From positions 186,001-250,000 of the forward strand of contig JADKAQ010000016.1 in the NCBI GenBank assembly GCA_016719105.1: a stretch of 64,000 nucleotides of DNA, given 5' to 3'. Every line of letters begins with the position of its first letter. Within the stretch, counting starts at the first letter, position 1. The notes under the pieces were generated by a model that was given only the letters and a program-made list of their open reading frames with translations, was not told the DNA's origin and ran no database searches. Source of the DNA: Gemmatimonadota bacterium. GTDB lineage: Bacteria > Gemmatimonadota > Gemmatimonadetes > Gemmatimonadales > Gemmatimonadaceae. This document shows, piece after piece, positions 26,206 through 34,575 of the stretch. Both the position numbers and the translations under genes were made by a program.

Positions 26206-27937
26206 GAGGGTGGCGTGCACGCCCTGTCGTCATCTCGTCTTCTCGCTCCTGCTGCTGTTCTCGTGTCCGCTCGTGGGGCGCGCGCAGGCGGGGAATGCGC
26301 CCGCGCCGTCGCCGTTGGTGCGGGCGCTCGATCTCGAAGGGGCGGGGAAGTGTCGCGAGGCGATCCCGCTCTATCGGCAGGCGCTGGAAGGGACGGAGGA
26401 TCCGGTCGGCACCGTGCTGGGGCTGGAGCGTTGCTACGCGATGATCGGGGGGAGCGAGGCGATTCTCCCACTCGTCGATTCGCTCCTTGCGCGCCGGCCG
26501 CGTGACCCGATGCTGCGCACCGTGCAGCTGCGCACGCTGATCGGGGTGCGACGGGAACGGGAGGCGGAGGGGGCATTCGACCAGTGGATCGCGGTATCGC
26601 CGCGCGACGCGGCGCCGTTTCGCGAGTACGCGCGCCTCCTGCTCGATGCCGGGCGAGCCGCCGCGGCCGATACGGTGCTTCGTGGTGCGGTGCAGGTGCT
26701 AGGCGGGACGCGAGACCTGGCGGCCGAGTTTGCGCAGATGCAGGCGGCGCTTGGGCTCTGGCTGCCGTCGGCGAGGAGCTGGCGGGAGGCGAGCCAGACG
26801 ATGCCGTACATGGAACAGGCGGCGGTCTTCTCCATGCTGCCGACCCCGGACTCGCTGCGTGACAGCGTGCGCGCCGTCTTTGCCGCGGTCCCGGTGACGC
26901 TGGCGCCGCGGCGCATCCTGGCGTCGCTGGAGACGCGCTGGCGCTCGGCGCGCGAGGGGTGGGTCGTGCTGTCGGCGCTGGCGCCGACCGATTCGGTGGT
27001 GCAGGCGTGGATCGATTTCGCGGCGGAGGCCGAGGGGAACGAGGCGTGGCTGACGGCGCGCGATGCGTACGTGGCGGCGGCCGCGAGACGTCCGGCGGAA
27101 TCGGCGCTGGCGGTCCGGGCGGCGACGGCGGCACTCAACGGCGGGGAGCCGTCGTCCGCGCTCGCGATTCTGGAGCCTCGGCTCGCGTCGGTCGATTCGA
27201 GCGAGACGGGGGCGGTGGCGGTGCTGCAGGTGCGCGCCCTGGCCGCCCTCGGGCGCGCACCGGCCATCGAGCAGGTCATCGCCACCCGCAGCGCGCAGTT
27301 GGGGCCGGAAGGCGTTCGCCAGGCGCAACGCGCGCTGGCGTGGGCGTGGATCCGGAGTGGGCAGCTGCCCAAGGCGCGCGCCGCCCTGGTGGCGGGAGGG
27401 GGCGGGACGGAGGAGGACGAACGGGTGGAGGCGTGGTTGGCGCTGTACGAAGGGGACCTCAAGACGGCGCGTGGCGGATTGCGGCGCACCGACGAGACGT
27501 CGCGGGACGTGGTGACGGCGATGGCCCTGCTGTCGCGCACGCGCGTGGAGCGGGCGCCGGCCGTGGGCGAGGCCTTCCTCGCCCTCGCGAAGGGCGACAC
27601 GGCAGCGGCGGCGCGACAGTTCGAGGCGACGGCCGAAGGGTTGGCCGACGCCAGGCCGTTCGTGTTGCTCCTGGCGGCGAGACTGTCGCTCGCGGCGCGG
27701 GATTCGACGCACGCCGCGGCGCTCTGGCAGCAGTTGGTGGACGGCTTCGCCGATGCCCCGGAGGCAGCGGAGGCCGAGCTCGACTGGGCTCGCCTGCTGC
27801 GCCGCCGTGGTGATGGGGCGGGGGCGATTGCCCACCTGGAGCACCTGATCCTGACTTACCCGCAGAGCGCGCTGGTACCGCAGGCGCGGCGTGAACTCGA
27901 GCTGGCGCGCGGGACGGTGCCGCCGTCGCGCGGGTAG
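26204..27937 (+). CDS. Secreted tetratricopeptide-repeat protein
   Basis: From a GTG at 26204 (GGAGG four bases upstream, within the repeat) this is a 577-residue protein with a signal peptide cleaved after RAQA near residue 30. Helical repeats begin at LVRALDLEGAGKCREAIPLYRQAL and continue to the end, where ELDWARLLRRRGDGAGAIAHLEHLI and NYPQSALVPQARRELE-like motifs (LTYPQSALVPQARREL) are typical TPR units. It should be periplasmic and mediate protein contacts. It follows DUF4175 closely and precedes the asparagine synthetase B-like gene, so the four form one plus-strand cluster. Confidence 0.75.
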   Translation: MRVACTPCRHLVFSLLLLFSCPLVGRAQAGNAPAPSPLVRALDLEGAGKCREAIPLYRQALEGTEDPVGTVLGLERCYAMIGGSEAILPLVDSLLARRPRDPMLRTVQLRTLIGVRREREAEGAFDQWIAVSPRDAAPFREYARLLLDAGRAAAADTVLRGAVQVLGGTRDLAAEFAQMQAALGLWLPSARSWREASQTMPYMEQAAVFSMLPTPDSLRDSVRAVFAAVPVTLAPRRILASLETRWRSAREGWVVLSALAPTDSVVQAWIDFAAEAEGNEAWLTARDAYVAAAARRPAESALAVRAATAALNGGEPSSALAILEPRLASVDSSETGAVAVLQVRALAALGRAPAIEQVIATRSAQLGPEGVRQAQRALAWAWIRSGQLPKARAALVAGGGGTEEDERVEAWLALYEGDLKTARGGLRRTDETSRDVVTAMALLSRTRVERAPAVGEAFLALAKGDTAAAARQFEATAEGLADARPFVLLLAARLSLAARDSTHAAALWQQLVDGFADAPEAAEAELDWARLLRRRGDGAGAIAHLEHLILTYPQSALVPQARRELELARGTVPPSRG

Positions 27938-27952
27938 CGTGGTGTGCGCGCG

Positions 27953-29416
27953 ATGAAAATGTCGTCGATCTCGGCTGAGAGATACGGGGGGCCCCCCCCG
28001 AAACAGAATCTCGCATCCTCCTCACGTTCCTCCGTCATCATTTCCTTGCCGTCGTCATCCTTTTCGCTGCGCCGCCGTCCACCCGCGCCCTCAGGCGAGC
28101 ACCGCCGCTCGCTCGGTCGCCCCGTTCCGCGACGCGTCCCATCCGCCCTCCCGCGCCTCGTCGCGCGTGCGTTCCTGCTCCTCGCGGTCGCCCTCACGCC
28201 GGCGATCGCGCGCGCGCAACACGTGCTCGTCCCCATGGACGACGACCAGGGCAATCACCTCAAGGCCTACGGGCTCACCTTCAACGCGCTGCGCGACGGC
28301 AACAAGGCGGAGTGGTTCATCAACTACCGCGGCGGGGCGTTCCTCCTGCCTGACCTGTCCGAGCTGAAGAAGCGCGCCACGCTCGACGGCGTGACCTTCG
28401 AGGTCATCGACAACGGACGACTCGCCGCCATCCGCGCCGAGATTGCGTCGGGCAACATGGACGCCATCTCGCTCGAGCGCGCCCCGAAGGTCGCCATCTA
28501 CAAGCCGGCCAAGTCGCCCCCCTGGGATGACGCCGTGACGCTCGCGCTGCAATACGCGGGGATCGAGTTTTCCTCCGTGTACGACGAGGAAGTCGTGGCC
28601 GGAGACCTCTCCAAGTACGACTGGTTGCACCTGCACCACGAGGACTTCACGGGACAGCAGAACAAGCTCTATCTCGGCTTCCGTGACACCCCGTGGTTCA
28701 TCGAGCAGCGGGAGCGCGCCCTCGCCAGCGCCCGCAAGCTGGGCTTTGCCAACATCCCGGCCATGAAGAAGCAGGTCGCCGAGCGGATGCGGCAGTTCGT
28801 GGAGCGCGGCGGCTTCCTCTTCGCCATGTGCGGCGCGACCGAGACGCTCTCGCTCGCCATCGCCGCGCACCAGACCGACATCGCCGGGAGCTTTGCCGAC
28901 GGCACGCCGGTCGACGAGGCCGCCGACAGCAAGCTCGATTGGGATCGGTCGTTCGCCTTCAAGGACGTGCACCTCGAGCCGTCGCCGTTCGTGAATTCGA
29001 TGAGCGACATCGATGGGCATCAGGTCAATGTCCCGGGGCGACGCCAGCCGCTGGGGCAGTTCTCGCTCTTCCAGTTCTCGGCCAAGTTCGACCCGGTTTC
29101 GTCGATGCTCGTGCAGAACCACCGCACCGTCATCCCCGACTACTACGGCGTGACCACGTCGTTCACCAAGGGGACGATCAAGCAGGGGGTGACCTTGCTC
29201 GCGCAGGAGGAGGGGGCCCCGTGGGCCAAGTACATCCACGGCGACTACGGCAAGGGGTCGTGGACCTACCTTGGCGGGCACGATCCGGAGGATCCGCAGC
29301 ACAACATCGGCGCGGCGCCGACCGACCTCTCGCTGCACCCAACGTCGCCGGGGTATCGGCTCATTCTCAACAACGTGCTGTTTCCGGCGGCGAAGAAGAA
29401 GCCGTTGAAGACCTAG
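27953..29416 (+). CDS. Secreted protein often named asparagine synthetase B-like
   Basis: This is a protein of about 487 residues (ATG at 27953; another at 27944). The first about 60 residues are low complexity and then a signal peptide (RAFLLLAVALTPAIARA) precedes QHVLVPMDDDQGNHLKAYGL. Homologues in Bacteroidota and Gemmatimonadota carry the name asparagine synthetase B, but neither the glutaminase Cys2 nor the ATP-pyrophosphatase SGGxDS motif is visible, so that name looks wrong. The internal FLFAMCGATETLSLAIAA resembles a glutamine amidotransferase-like elbow with cysteine, as in DUF4159-type folds. It follows the DUF4159-DUF4175-TPR genes and probably works with them in the envelope. Confidence 0.65.
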   Translation: MKMSSISAERYGGPPPKQNLASSSRSSVIISLPSSSFSLRRRPPAPSGEHRRSLGRPVPRRVPSALPRLVARAFLLLAVALTPAIARAQHVLVPMDDDQGNHLKAYGLTFNALRDGNKAEWFINYRGGAFLLPDLSELKKRATLDGVTFEVIDNGRLAAIRAEIASGNMDAISLERAPKVAIYKPAKSPPWDDAVTLALQYAGIEFSSVYDEEVVAGDLSKYDWLHLHHEDFTGQQNKLYLGFRDTPWFIEQRERALASARKLGFANIPAMKKQVAERMRQFVERGGFLFAMCGATETLSLAIAAHQTDIAGSFADGTPVDEAADSKLDWDRSFAFKDVHLEPSPFVNSMSDIDGHQVNVPGRRQPLGQFSLFQFSAKFDPVSSMLVQNHRTVIPDYYGVTTSFTKGTIKQGVTLLAQEEGAPWAKYIHGDYGKGSWTYLGGHDPEDPQHNIGAAPTDLSLHPTSPGYRLILNNVLFPAAKKKPLKT

Positions 29417-29450
29417 AGGACGGGAAGACGGGAAGACGGGAAGACGAGTG
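29415..29450. repeat. GAAGACGG tandem repeat
   Basis: Four units with the end GACGAGTGAGGG lie between the asparagine synthetase B-like gene and dinG. The ending is the same as in the repeat at 26171. Confidence 0.85.
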
Positions 29451-29501
29451 AGGGCGCGAGGGGCATCGTGCTCGGCGTCGTGCGGGTGCGTAAATTGAGG
29501 C

Positions 29502-32012
29502 ATGCCCGCCGCCGACGCTTCCGCTCGTATCGCGCCTAACGCGGCCGCGGCCGTGCGGGCGGCGATCCGGCTGGCGGGGGGACGCGAGGTCTGCTTCGTC
29601 TGCAAGGTCGACGAACGCGAGGTGATCGTGGGAGCGCGCGTGGTGGCGCGCGGCGACGTGAAGTCGGTGCTGGCCCTTCCCGGCTTCGCGCAGCGGGGCG
29701 AACTGCTCCTCCACAATCACCCGTCGGGGAACCTCGAGCCGTCAGGCCCCGATCTCGAGATCGCCGCGCGGATGCACGACGCGGGGGTGGGCTTCGCCAT
29801 CGTCGACAACGAGGCCAGCGAGGTCTACGTCGTCGTCGAGGTCCCGCGCGAACGCCGGCAGGCCCCGGTCGACGTGCGCGGGGTCGACGCCCTGCTCGGC
29901 GCCGCCGGTCCCATCGCCCGCCTGCACCAGCGCTACGAGGACCGCGCCTCGCAGCGTGGCTTTGCCCGCACGATCGCGCGGCTGTACAACGGCGGCGGGA
30001 TCGGCGTGCTGGAGGCGGGGACCGGGGTCGGCAAGTCGTTAGGCTACCTGGTTCCGGCGCTGCGCTGGGCCGCGCAGAACGGCGAGCGCACGGTCGTCTC
30101 GACCAACACGATCAACCTGCAGGAACAGCTGGTCGGCAAGGACCTCCCGTTCCTCGCCCGCGCGCTCGAGGACCAGCCGGTGCGATTCGCCCTCCTCAAG
30201 GGGTGGCACAACTACGTCTGCCTGTTGCGGCTGGAACAGGCGCGCGGCGCCGGGGCGACGCTCTTCGATCCCGGGTCGGTCGCCGACATGGAGGCGATCG
30301 CCGCGTGGGCCGAGCGCACCGGCGACGGCAGCTTGAGCGACCTGGTCACCCCGCCCAAGCCCGACGTGTGGGACGAAGTGGCCGCCGAGCCCGACCTGTG
30401 CCTGCGGCTGCAATGCCCGCACTTCGATCGCTGCTTCCTCTTTGCGGCGCGGCGGCAGGCGGCGCAGGCCGACGTGATCGTCGTCAACCACCACCTGCTC
30501 CTGGCCGACCTCGCGGTGCGCCGCGCCTCGCAGAAGTGGGACGATTCGGCGGTCCTCCCGCCGTACTCCCGCCTCGTCATCGACGAGGGGCACCACCTGG
30601 AGGATGCCGCCGCCAGCCACCTTGGGGCGACGGCCACCCGTCGCGGGCTGCAGCGCCTCTTTGGTCGGCTGGAGCGACGCGGCAAGGGACTCCTCCCCAC
30701 GCTCGCCGCACGCCTCTCGACCCGGAAGGACCTGCTCAGCGTCGCCTCGCTCGACCTGGTGCACGCCCGCCTCTTTCCCTCGGCGGTCGCCGCCCGCGAG
30801 AAGGGCGGGGTGGTCTTCGACCTGCTGGACGGCCTCATGCACGAGGCGCGCGTCCCGGTATTGCGGCTGACGGAGACCTTCGCTGATCATCCCATCTGGC
30901 GCGCCGGGCTCGCGGCGGCGCTCGAAGACCTGCTGCGCGAACTGGCGCTGCTGGGCGACAACCTGCGCCTCGTCCGCGAGCGCCTGGAGACCGACGAGCA
31001 GGCGCTCGAGGCGCAGGCCGCGCTGCTCGGCGAACTGCGCGGTGTGTCGCGCCGCCTGGACAATGCGGGCGATGCGCTGCGCGAGGGGCTCACCCCCGCT
31101 GGCAAGCACCCCACCGTGCGCTGGCTCGAAGTGCGCGGCAAGGAGCGCAACCTGGCGGTCACCTCCGTCCCGCTCGACCTCGCCCCGATCCTGCGCGAGG
31201 ACCTCTTCAAGCGACTCGAGACGGCGATCGTCACCAGCGCCACGCTCTCGACCGACGGCAAGTTCGACTTCGTGCGCGCGCGCCTCGGCCTCACGGAGGA
31301 CGACGTGGAGCCGGAGACGCAGGTCTTCCCCTCGCCCTTCGACTATCCGTCGCAGGCGATGCTCGCGGTCCCGACCGACATCCCGGCGCCTAACGTCGAT
31401 CCGCGCGGGCACTTCGAGGCCGTGGTCGATGCGATCGCCGAGGTGGCGCATGCGGCTGGCGGTGGGGTCTTCGCCCTGTTCACCTCGCACCGCGACGTAC
31501 GCGAGGCGGCGCAGGTGCTGCGCGAGCGTGGCGTCGACCAGCGCTTCCCGTTGATGGTGCACGGCGAGGACGGGCGGGCCGCCCTCCTGCGCCGCTTCAC
31601 CGACGCTGGACACGCGATCCTGCTCGGCACGTCGTCCTTCTGGGAAGGGGTCGACGTTCCGGGCGATCCGCTGCGGGCCCTCGTCCTGAGCAAGCTCCCC
31701 TTCAAGGTCCCCACCGAGCCGCTCACCGCGGCGCATTGCGAGGCCATCGCCTCGCGCGGTGGCGATCCCTTCCGGGAGTACATGATCCCCCACGCCGCCT
31801 TGCGCCTCAAGCAGGGTTTCGGGCGCCTCATCCGGACGGCGACCGACCAGGGGGTGGTGGTCCTGATGGATCCGCGCGCCGAGTCCAAGCCGTTCGGCCG
31901 TGAATTGGTGGAGGGGCTCCCGCCCGCCCGCCGCGTGATTGCGCCGTGGTCGGAAGTGGCCCGCGAAATCACCCGATTCTACGCCCGCCCGGGGAAGCCG
32001 AAGCTGGGCTGA
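29502..32012 (+). CDS. dinG: DinG-family helicase with N-terminal RadC/JAB domain
   Basis: This 836-residue protein begins with a RadC-like JAB/MPN domain: HNHPSG at residues 71-76 with Ser81 and Asp84, the HxHP...S..D zinc motif. The rest is an XPD/DinG superfamily 2 helicase: Walker A GTGVGKS (174-180), four Fe-S cysteines (Cys241, Cys301, Cys306, Cys312), DEGH box (362-365), and C-terminal motifs TSATLSTDGKFDF, GTSSFWEGVDVPG and QGFGRLIRT. DinG unwinds forked DNA, D-loops, R-loops and G-quadruplexes. In Firmicutes the N-terminal partner is a DnaQ exonuclease, so a RadC-type partner is notable. The function of the JAB part is unknown. Confidence 0.9.
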   Translation: MPAADASARIAPNAAAAVRAAIRLAGGREVCFVCKVDEREVIVGARVVARGDVKSVLALPGFAQRGELLLHNHPSGNLEPSGPDLEIAARMHDAGVGFAIVDNEASEVYVVVEVPRERRQAPVDVRGVDALLGAAGPIARLHQRYEDRASQRGFARTIARLYNGGGIGVLEAGTGVGKSLGYLVPALRWAAQNGERTVVSTNTINLQEQLVGKDLPFLARALEDQPVRFALLKGWHNYVCLLRLEQARGAGATLFDPGSVADMEAIAAWAERTGDGSLSDLVTPPKPDVWDEVAAEPDLCLRLQCPHFDRCFLFAARRQAAQADVIVVNHHLLLADLAVRRASQKWDDSAVLPPYSRLVIDEGHHLEDAAASHLGATATRRGLQRLFGRLERRGKGLLPTLAARLSTRKDLLSVASLDLVHARLFPSAVAAREKGGVVFDLLDGLMHEARVPVLRLTETFADHPIWRAGLAAALEDLLRELALLGDNLRLVRERLETDEQALEAQAALLGELRGVSRRLDNAGDALREGLTPAGKHPTVRWLEVRGKERNLAVTSVPLDLAPILREDLFKRLETAIVTSATLSTDGKFDFVRARLGLTEDDVEPETQVFPSPFDYPSQAMLAVPTDIPAPNVDPRGHFEAVVDAIAEVAHAAGGGVFALFTSHRDVREAAQVLRERGVDQRFPLMVHGEDGRAALLRRFTDAGHAILLGTSSFWEGVDVPGDPLRALVLSKLPFKVPTEPLTAAHCEAIASRGGDPFREYMIPHAALRLKQGFGRLIRTATDQGVVVLMDPRAESKPFGRELVEGLPPARRVIAPWSEVAREITRFYARPGKPKLG

Positions 32013-32078
32013 CGCGGTAACTTAGGAGAGGCGTTCACACGGAGAAGGCTGGTCCCCTGCCAGCGGTGGGGGTGCTAG

Positions 32079-32127
32079 CTCTCGTCTTCTCGTCTTCCCG
32101 TCTTCCGTCTTCCCGTCTTCCCGTCTA
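32079..32127. repeat. GAAGACGG tandem repeat (reverse)
   Basis: About five units of TCGTCTTC/CCGTCTTC end three bases before the ATG of the fumarylacetoacetase-family gene. They occupy the place of its ribosome-binding site, so the normal site is missing. Confidence 0.85.
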
Positions 32128-32130
32128 CCC

Positions 32131-32736
32131 ATGACGCGTCCCTCAAAGATCGTCTGCATCGGCCGCAACTACGTCGACCACGCCAAGGAGCTCGGCAACG
32201 ACGTTCCCAAGGAACCGCTGTTCTTCCTCAAGCCGCCGTCGTCCCTCATCGGTGACGGCGACGCGATCGTGCTCCCGCCGCAGTCGGCCCGGGTGGAGTT
32301 CGAGGGAGAGATCGCGATCGTGATCGGGAAGACGCTCAAGAACGCGACCGAGGCCGAGGCCGTCGCCGGCGTGGCCGGGGTGGTTGCCCTCAACGACGTC
32401 ACGGCGCGCGACCTGCAGTTCAAGGACTCGCAGTGGACACGCGCGAAGGGGTTCGACACCTTCTGCGCCGTTGGAACGCCAAAGGAAGGGACCTTTGACT
32501 TCGGCGCCCTCGAGGTCGTGACACGCGTCAACGGCGTGGAACGGCAGCGGGCGCACGGCTCCGACATGGTCTTCTCGGTTCCGTACCTCCTGTCCTATGT
32601 CTCGCACGTCATGACGCTCGAGCCGGGCGACCTCATGGCGACCGGGACTCCCGCCGGCGTGGGGCCGCTCTCGGCTGGTGATGTCGTGGAAGTGGAGATC
32701 GTGGGTGTCAGCTCTGTGAAGAATTCTGTTCGATAG
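32131..32736 (+). CDS. Fumarylacetoacetate hydrolase-family protein
   Basis: This 201-residue protein belongs to the FAH family of metal-dependent C-C hydrolases and decarboxylases. Motifs are CIGRNYVDHAKELGN, FLKPPSSLIGDGDAI, the metal-binding VEFEGEIAIVIGK, GVVALNDVTARDLQ, and the C-terminal LEPGDLMATGTPAGVG. The short size and sequence fit YcgM-like acylpyruvases or 2-hydroxyhepta-2,4-diene-1,7-dioate isomerases; the substrate cannot be fixed from sequence. The upstream repeat leaves no clear ribosome-binding site. Confidence 0.9.
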   Translation: MTRPSKIVCIGRNYVDHAKELGNDVPKEPLFFLKPPSSLIGDGDAIVLPPQSARVEFEGEIAIVIGKTLKNATEAEAVAGVAGVVALNDVTARDLQFKDSQWTRAKGFDTFCAVGTPKEGTFDFGALEVVTRVNGVERQRAHGSDMVFSVPYLLSYVSHVMTLEPGDLMATGTPAGVGPLSAGDVVEVEIVGVSSVKNSVR

Positions 32737-32844
32737 CCGACGGATTCACGCCGCAACACACGGCGATGGAAACCCGTTGATCCATCAGGGTTACCAAGAT
32801 CGGGCGCCCTTCGCTCCAGGCCGCGGTCATTCCTCCCCTCCTCG

Positions 32845-33795
32845 ATGCTGACACTGCAACGGCACCACAACCGAGACCTTCCCGCGCCCGCCGCCCGATC
32901 GGCGCGCGCGACGGCGATATCGGTGGTGGTGCACGTGTTCGTGGTCATCGGCCTGCTGCAGGCGCTGCAATCGACTGGCGCCATCCAGCGCATCTTCGTG
33001 ACGCGCACCTTCTCGTTCGAACAGCCGAGGGAGCGCCTCCAGTACCTCACCGTCACGCCGCCCCGGGTCAAGCCGGTGCAGCCGGTGGTCGAAGCCCCGC
33101 GCCCGACCGCCTCGCGCGCCTCGGTCGAGGGGGCGGAGCGGGCCGGGCGGACGCAGGGGGGGGCGACCACGACCGAGGGGCCGGCCATCCCGACCGTCCC
33201 GCTGGTTGCCCCGAGCACCGTCCCTACGGGGGTGCCCGCCCCGGGGGCGGGCTTCGACGTGAACGTCGGGACTCCGGCCACGGGGCCGCTGGCCAGCGGG
33301 CGCGGGGCGGTGAAGGGACTCCAGCCCGGCTACGTCGACCCGCGCCTGTGGCCCAACGCCGCGGCGATCGAGTACGCGCCCAAGACCGACGAACAGCGCC
33401 TCGACTCGGCGGTCGTGTCGAGCATCATGCGCTATCGCGACTCGGTCCTGGCCAACACGTACAACCCCAACAAGTTCGAGCGCGGCGACTGGACCTACCG
33501 CACGAAGGACGGCAAGCGCTACGGGATCGACCAGCAGTTCATCCGCCTGGGGAAGTTCTCGATCCCCACGGCGCTCCTCGGACTGCTCCCCCTCAACCAG
33601 ATGCAGGGGAACCCGGTCGAGAACGAGCGTCAGGCGCGGCTGGCGGCGATGCGCGTCGACATCATGCAGGGGGCGCAGGCGGCGATGAACGAGGAAGAGT
33701 TCCGCCAGGCGGTGAAGAAGATCCGCGCCCGGAAGGACAAGGAGCGCAAGGAAGCGGAGCAGCGGAAGAAGGCCGAGACCAAGCCGATCTCGTAG
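32845..33795 (+). CDS. TonB-like single-pass membrane protein of unknown function
   Basis: This 316-residue protein has one N-terminal transmembrane helix (AISVVVHVFVVIGLLQAL, residues about 25-42) and a Pro/Val-rich stretch (TPPRVKPVQPVVEAPRP) at about 72-90, the layout of TonB. The usual TonB C-terminal domain is not recognised; instead residues about 150-270 form an unknown domain with YVDPRLWPNAAAIEYAPK, and the end is a charged Lys/Glu-rich helix. It would sit in the inner membrane and reach into the periplasm. A hairpin follows its stop codon. Confidence 0.55.
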   Translation: MLTLQRHHNRDLPAPAARSARATAISVVVHVFVVIGLLQALQSTGAIQRIFVTRTFSFEQPRERLQYLTVTPPRVKPVQPVVEAPRPTASRASVEGAERAGRTQGGATTTEGPAIPTVPLVAPSTVPTGVPAPGAGFDVNVGTPATGPLASGRGAVKGLQPGYVDPRLWPNAAAIEYAPKTDEQRLDSAVVSSIMRYRDSVLANTYNPNKFERGDWTYRTKDGKRYGIDQQFIRLGKFSIPTALLGLLPLNQMQGNPVENERQARLAAMRVDIMQGAQAAMNEEEFRQAVKKIRARKDKERKEAEQRKKAETKPIS

Positions 33796-33799
33796 GAGA

Positions 33800-33818
33800 C
33801 CAGGCGTGTTGCGCCTGG
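33800..33818 (+). terminator. Hairpin between convergent genes
   Basis: CCAGGCG and CGCCTGG pair around a five-base loop five bases past the stop of the TonB-like gene. It may terminate that gene and the converging lexA-like gene. No T run is present. Confidence 0.45.
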
Positions 33819-33855
33819 CGGCATCGACGGCCGCCCTCTGGGCGCCGCGACCGGC

Positions 33856-34500
33856 TTAACCGTCGGCGTCGGGAACGTCCGGTGCGTCGTGCCAGGTGCG
33901 AAAGACGGCGGTCACGACGCCCAGCACGGAGAAGTCGTCGCTCGGCCCCAGGAAGAGCTCGCGCGCGTCGCCGTTGGTGGCCGTGAGCGAGAGCACCGCA
34001 CCCTGACGCTGCACCACGCGCACCAGGACGTGCGACCCGACGCGCGCCGCCACCAGGTCGCCGTCGCGCGCTCGCGTCGACGGGGCGATGAGGACCCAGT
34101 CGCCGTCGTGCACCCCACGGGCCATCATCGCGTCGCCGCCGTGGCGCAGGAAGAAGGCGTCGCTGGCCGGGACGAAGGCGCGGTCCATTGCCACCCAGCG
34201 CTCGCGGTTCTCGTTCGTTAGGTGCGGCTCGACGGGATTGACGCGCGCGTACAGCGGCACCGGTTGCACCTGTCCCATCGACGACCAGCCCACGATGCGC
34301 ACGCCGCGCGAGCGCGCGCCTTCCCGCTCGATGAACCCCTTGTCGGCCAGCGCCTGCAGCACCTCGGCCACCGTCTTGGTCGACTTGATGCGAAAACGCC
34401 GCCCGATCTCCCGGACGCTCGGCTGGTACGTGTTCTGTGCCAGGAAGTCCAGGAGGTAGTGGTAGACGCGCCGTTCGAGCGGCGAGAGCGGGTCGTTCAT
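33856..34500 (-). CDS. LexA-like repressor without self-cleavage residues
   Basis: From the ATG at 34500 this is a 214-residue protein with the LexA layout. The winged-helix N-domain reads QPSVREIGRRFRIKSTKTV then ALADKGFIEREGARSRGV. The C-domain aligns with LexA peptidase S24 without gaps, but each key residue differs: the Ala-Gly cleavage site is Pro89-Val90 (ARVNPVEP), the catalytic Ser is Ala124 (GGDAMMARGVHDGD) and the catalytic Lys is Arg161 (VLVRVVQ). Spacings of 35 and 37 residues match E. coli LexA. It should bind DNA and dimerise but not be inactivated by RecA-stimulated cleavage. Targets are unknown. It is 75 bases downstream of gltX on the same strand. Confidence 0.85.
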   Translation of the reverse strand: MNDPLSPLERRVYHYLLDFLAQNTYQPSVREIGRRFRIKSTKTVAEVLQALADKGFIEREGARSRGVRIVGWSSMGQVQPVPLYARVNPVEPHLTNENRERWVAMDRAFVPASDAFFLRHGGDAMMARGVHDGDWVLIAPSTRARDGDLVAARVGSHVLVRVVQRQGAVLSLTATNGDARELFLGPSDDFSVLGVVTAVFRTWHDAPDVPDADG

Positions 34501-34575
34501 GTCGTCGGGAGGGGGCGATGGCCGGCGCGAGGCGGGCGGACGACGATGCACCGCCCGGGGCGCAGCGTCAACCGG

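Noticed and set aside
23478..26220. Two long minus-strand frames (804 and 765 codons) opposite DUF4175
   Set aside because: They consist of Cys/Ser- or Leu/Arg-repeats that mirror the Gln-rich coiled coil on the plus strand.
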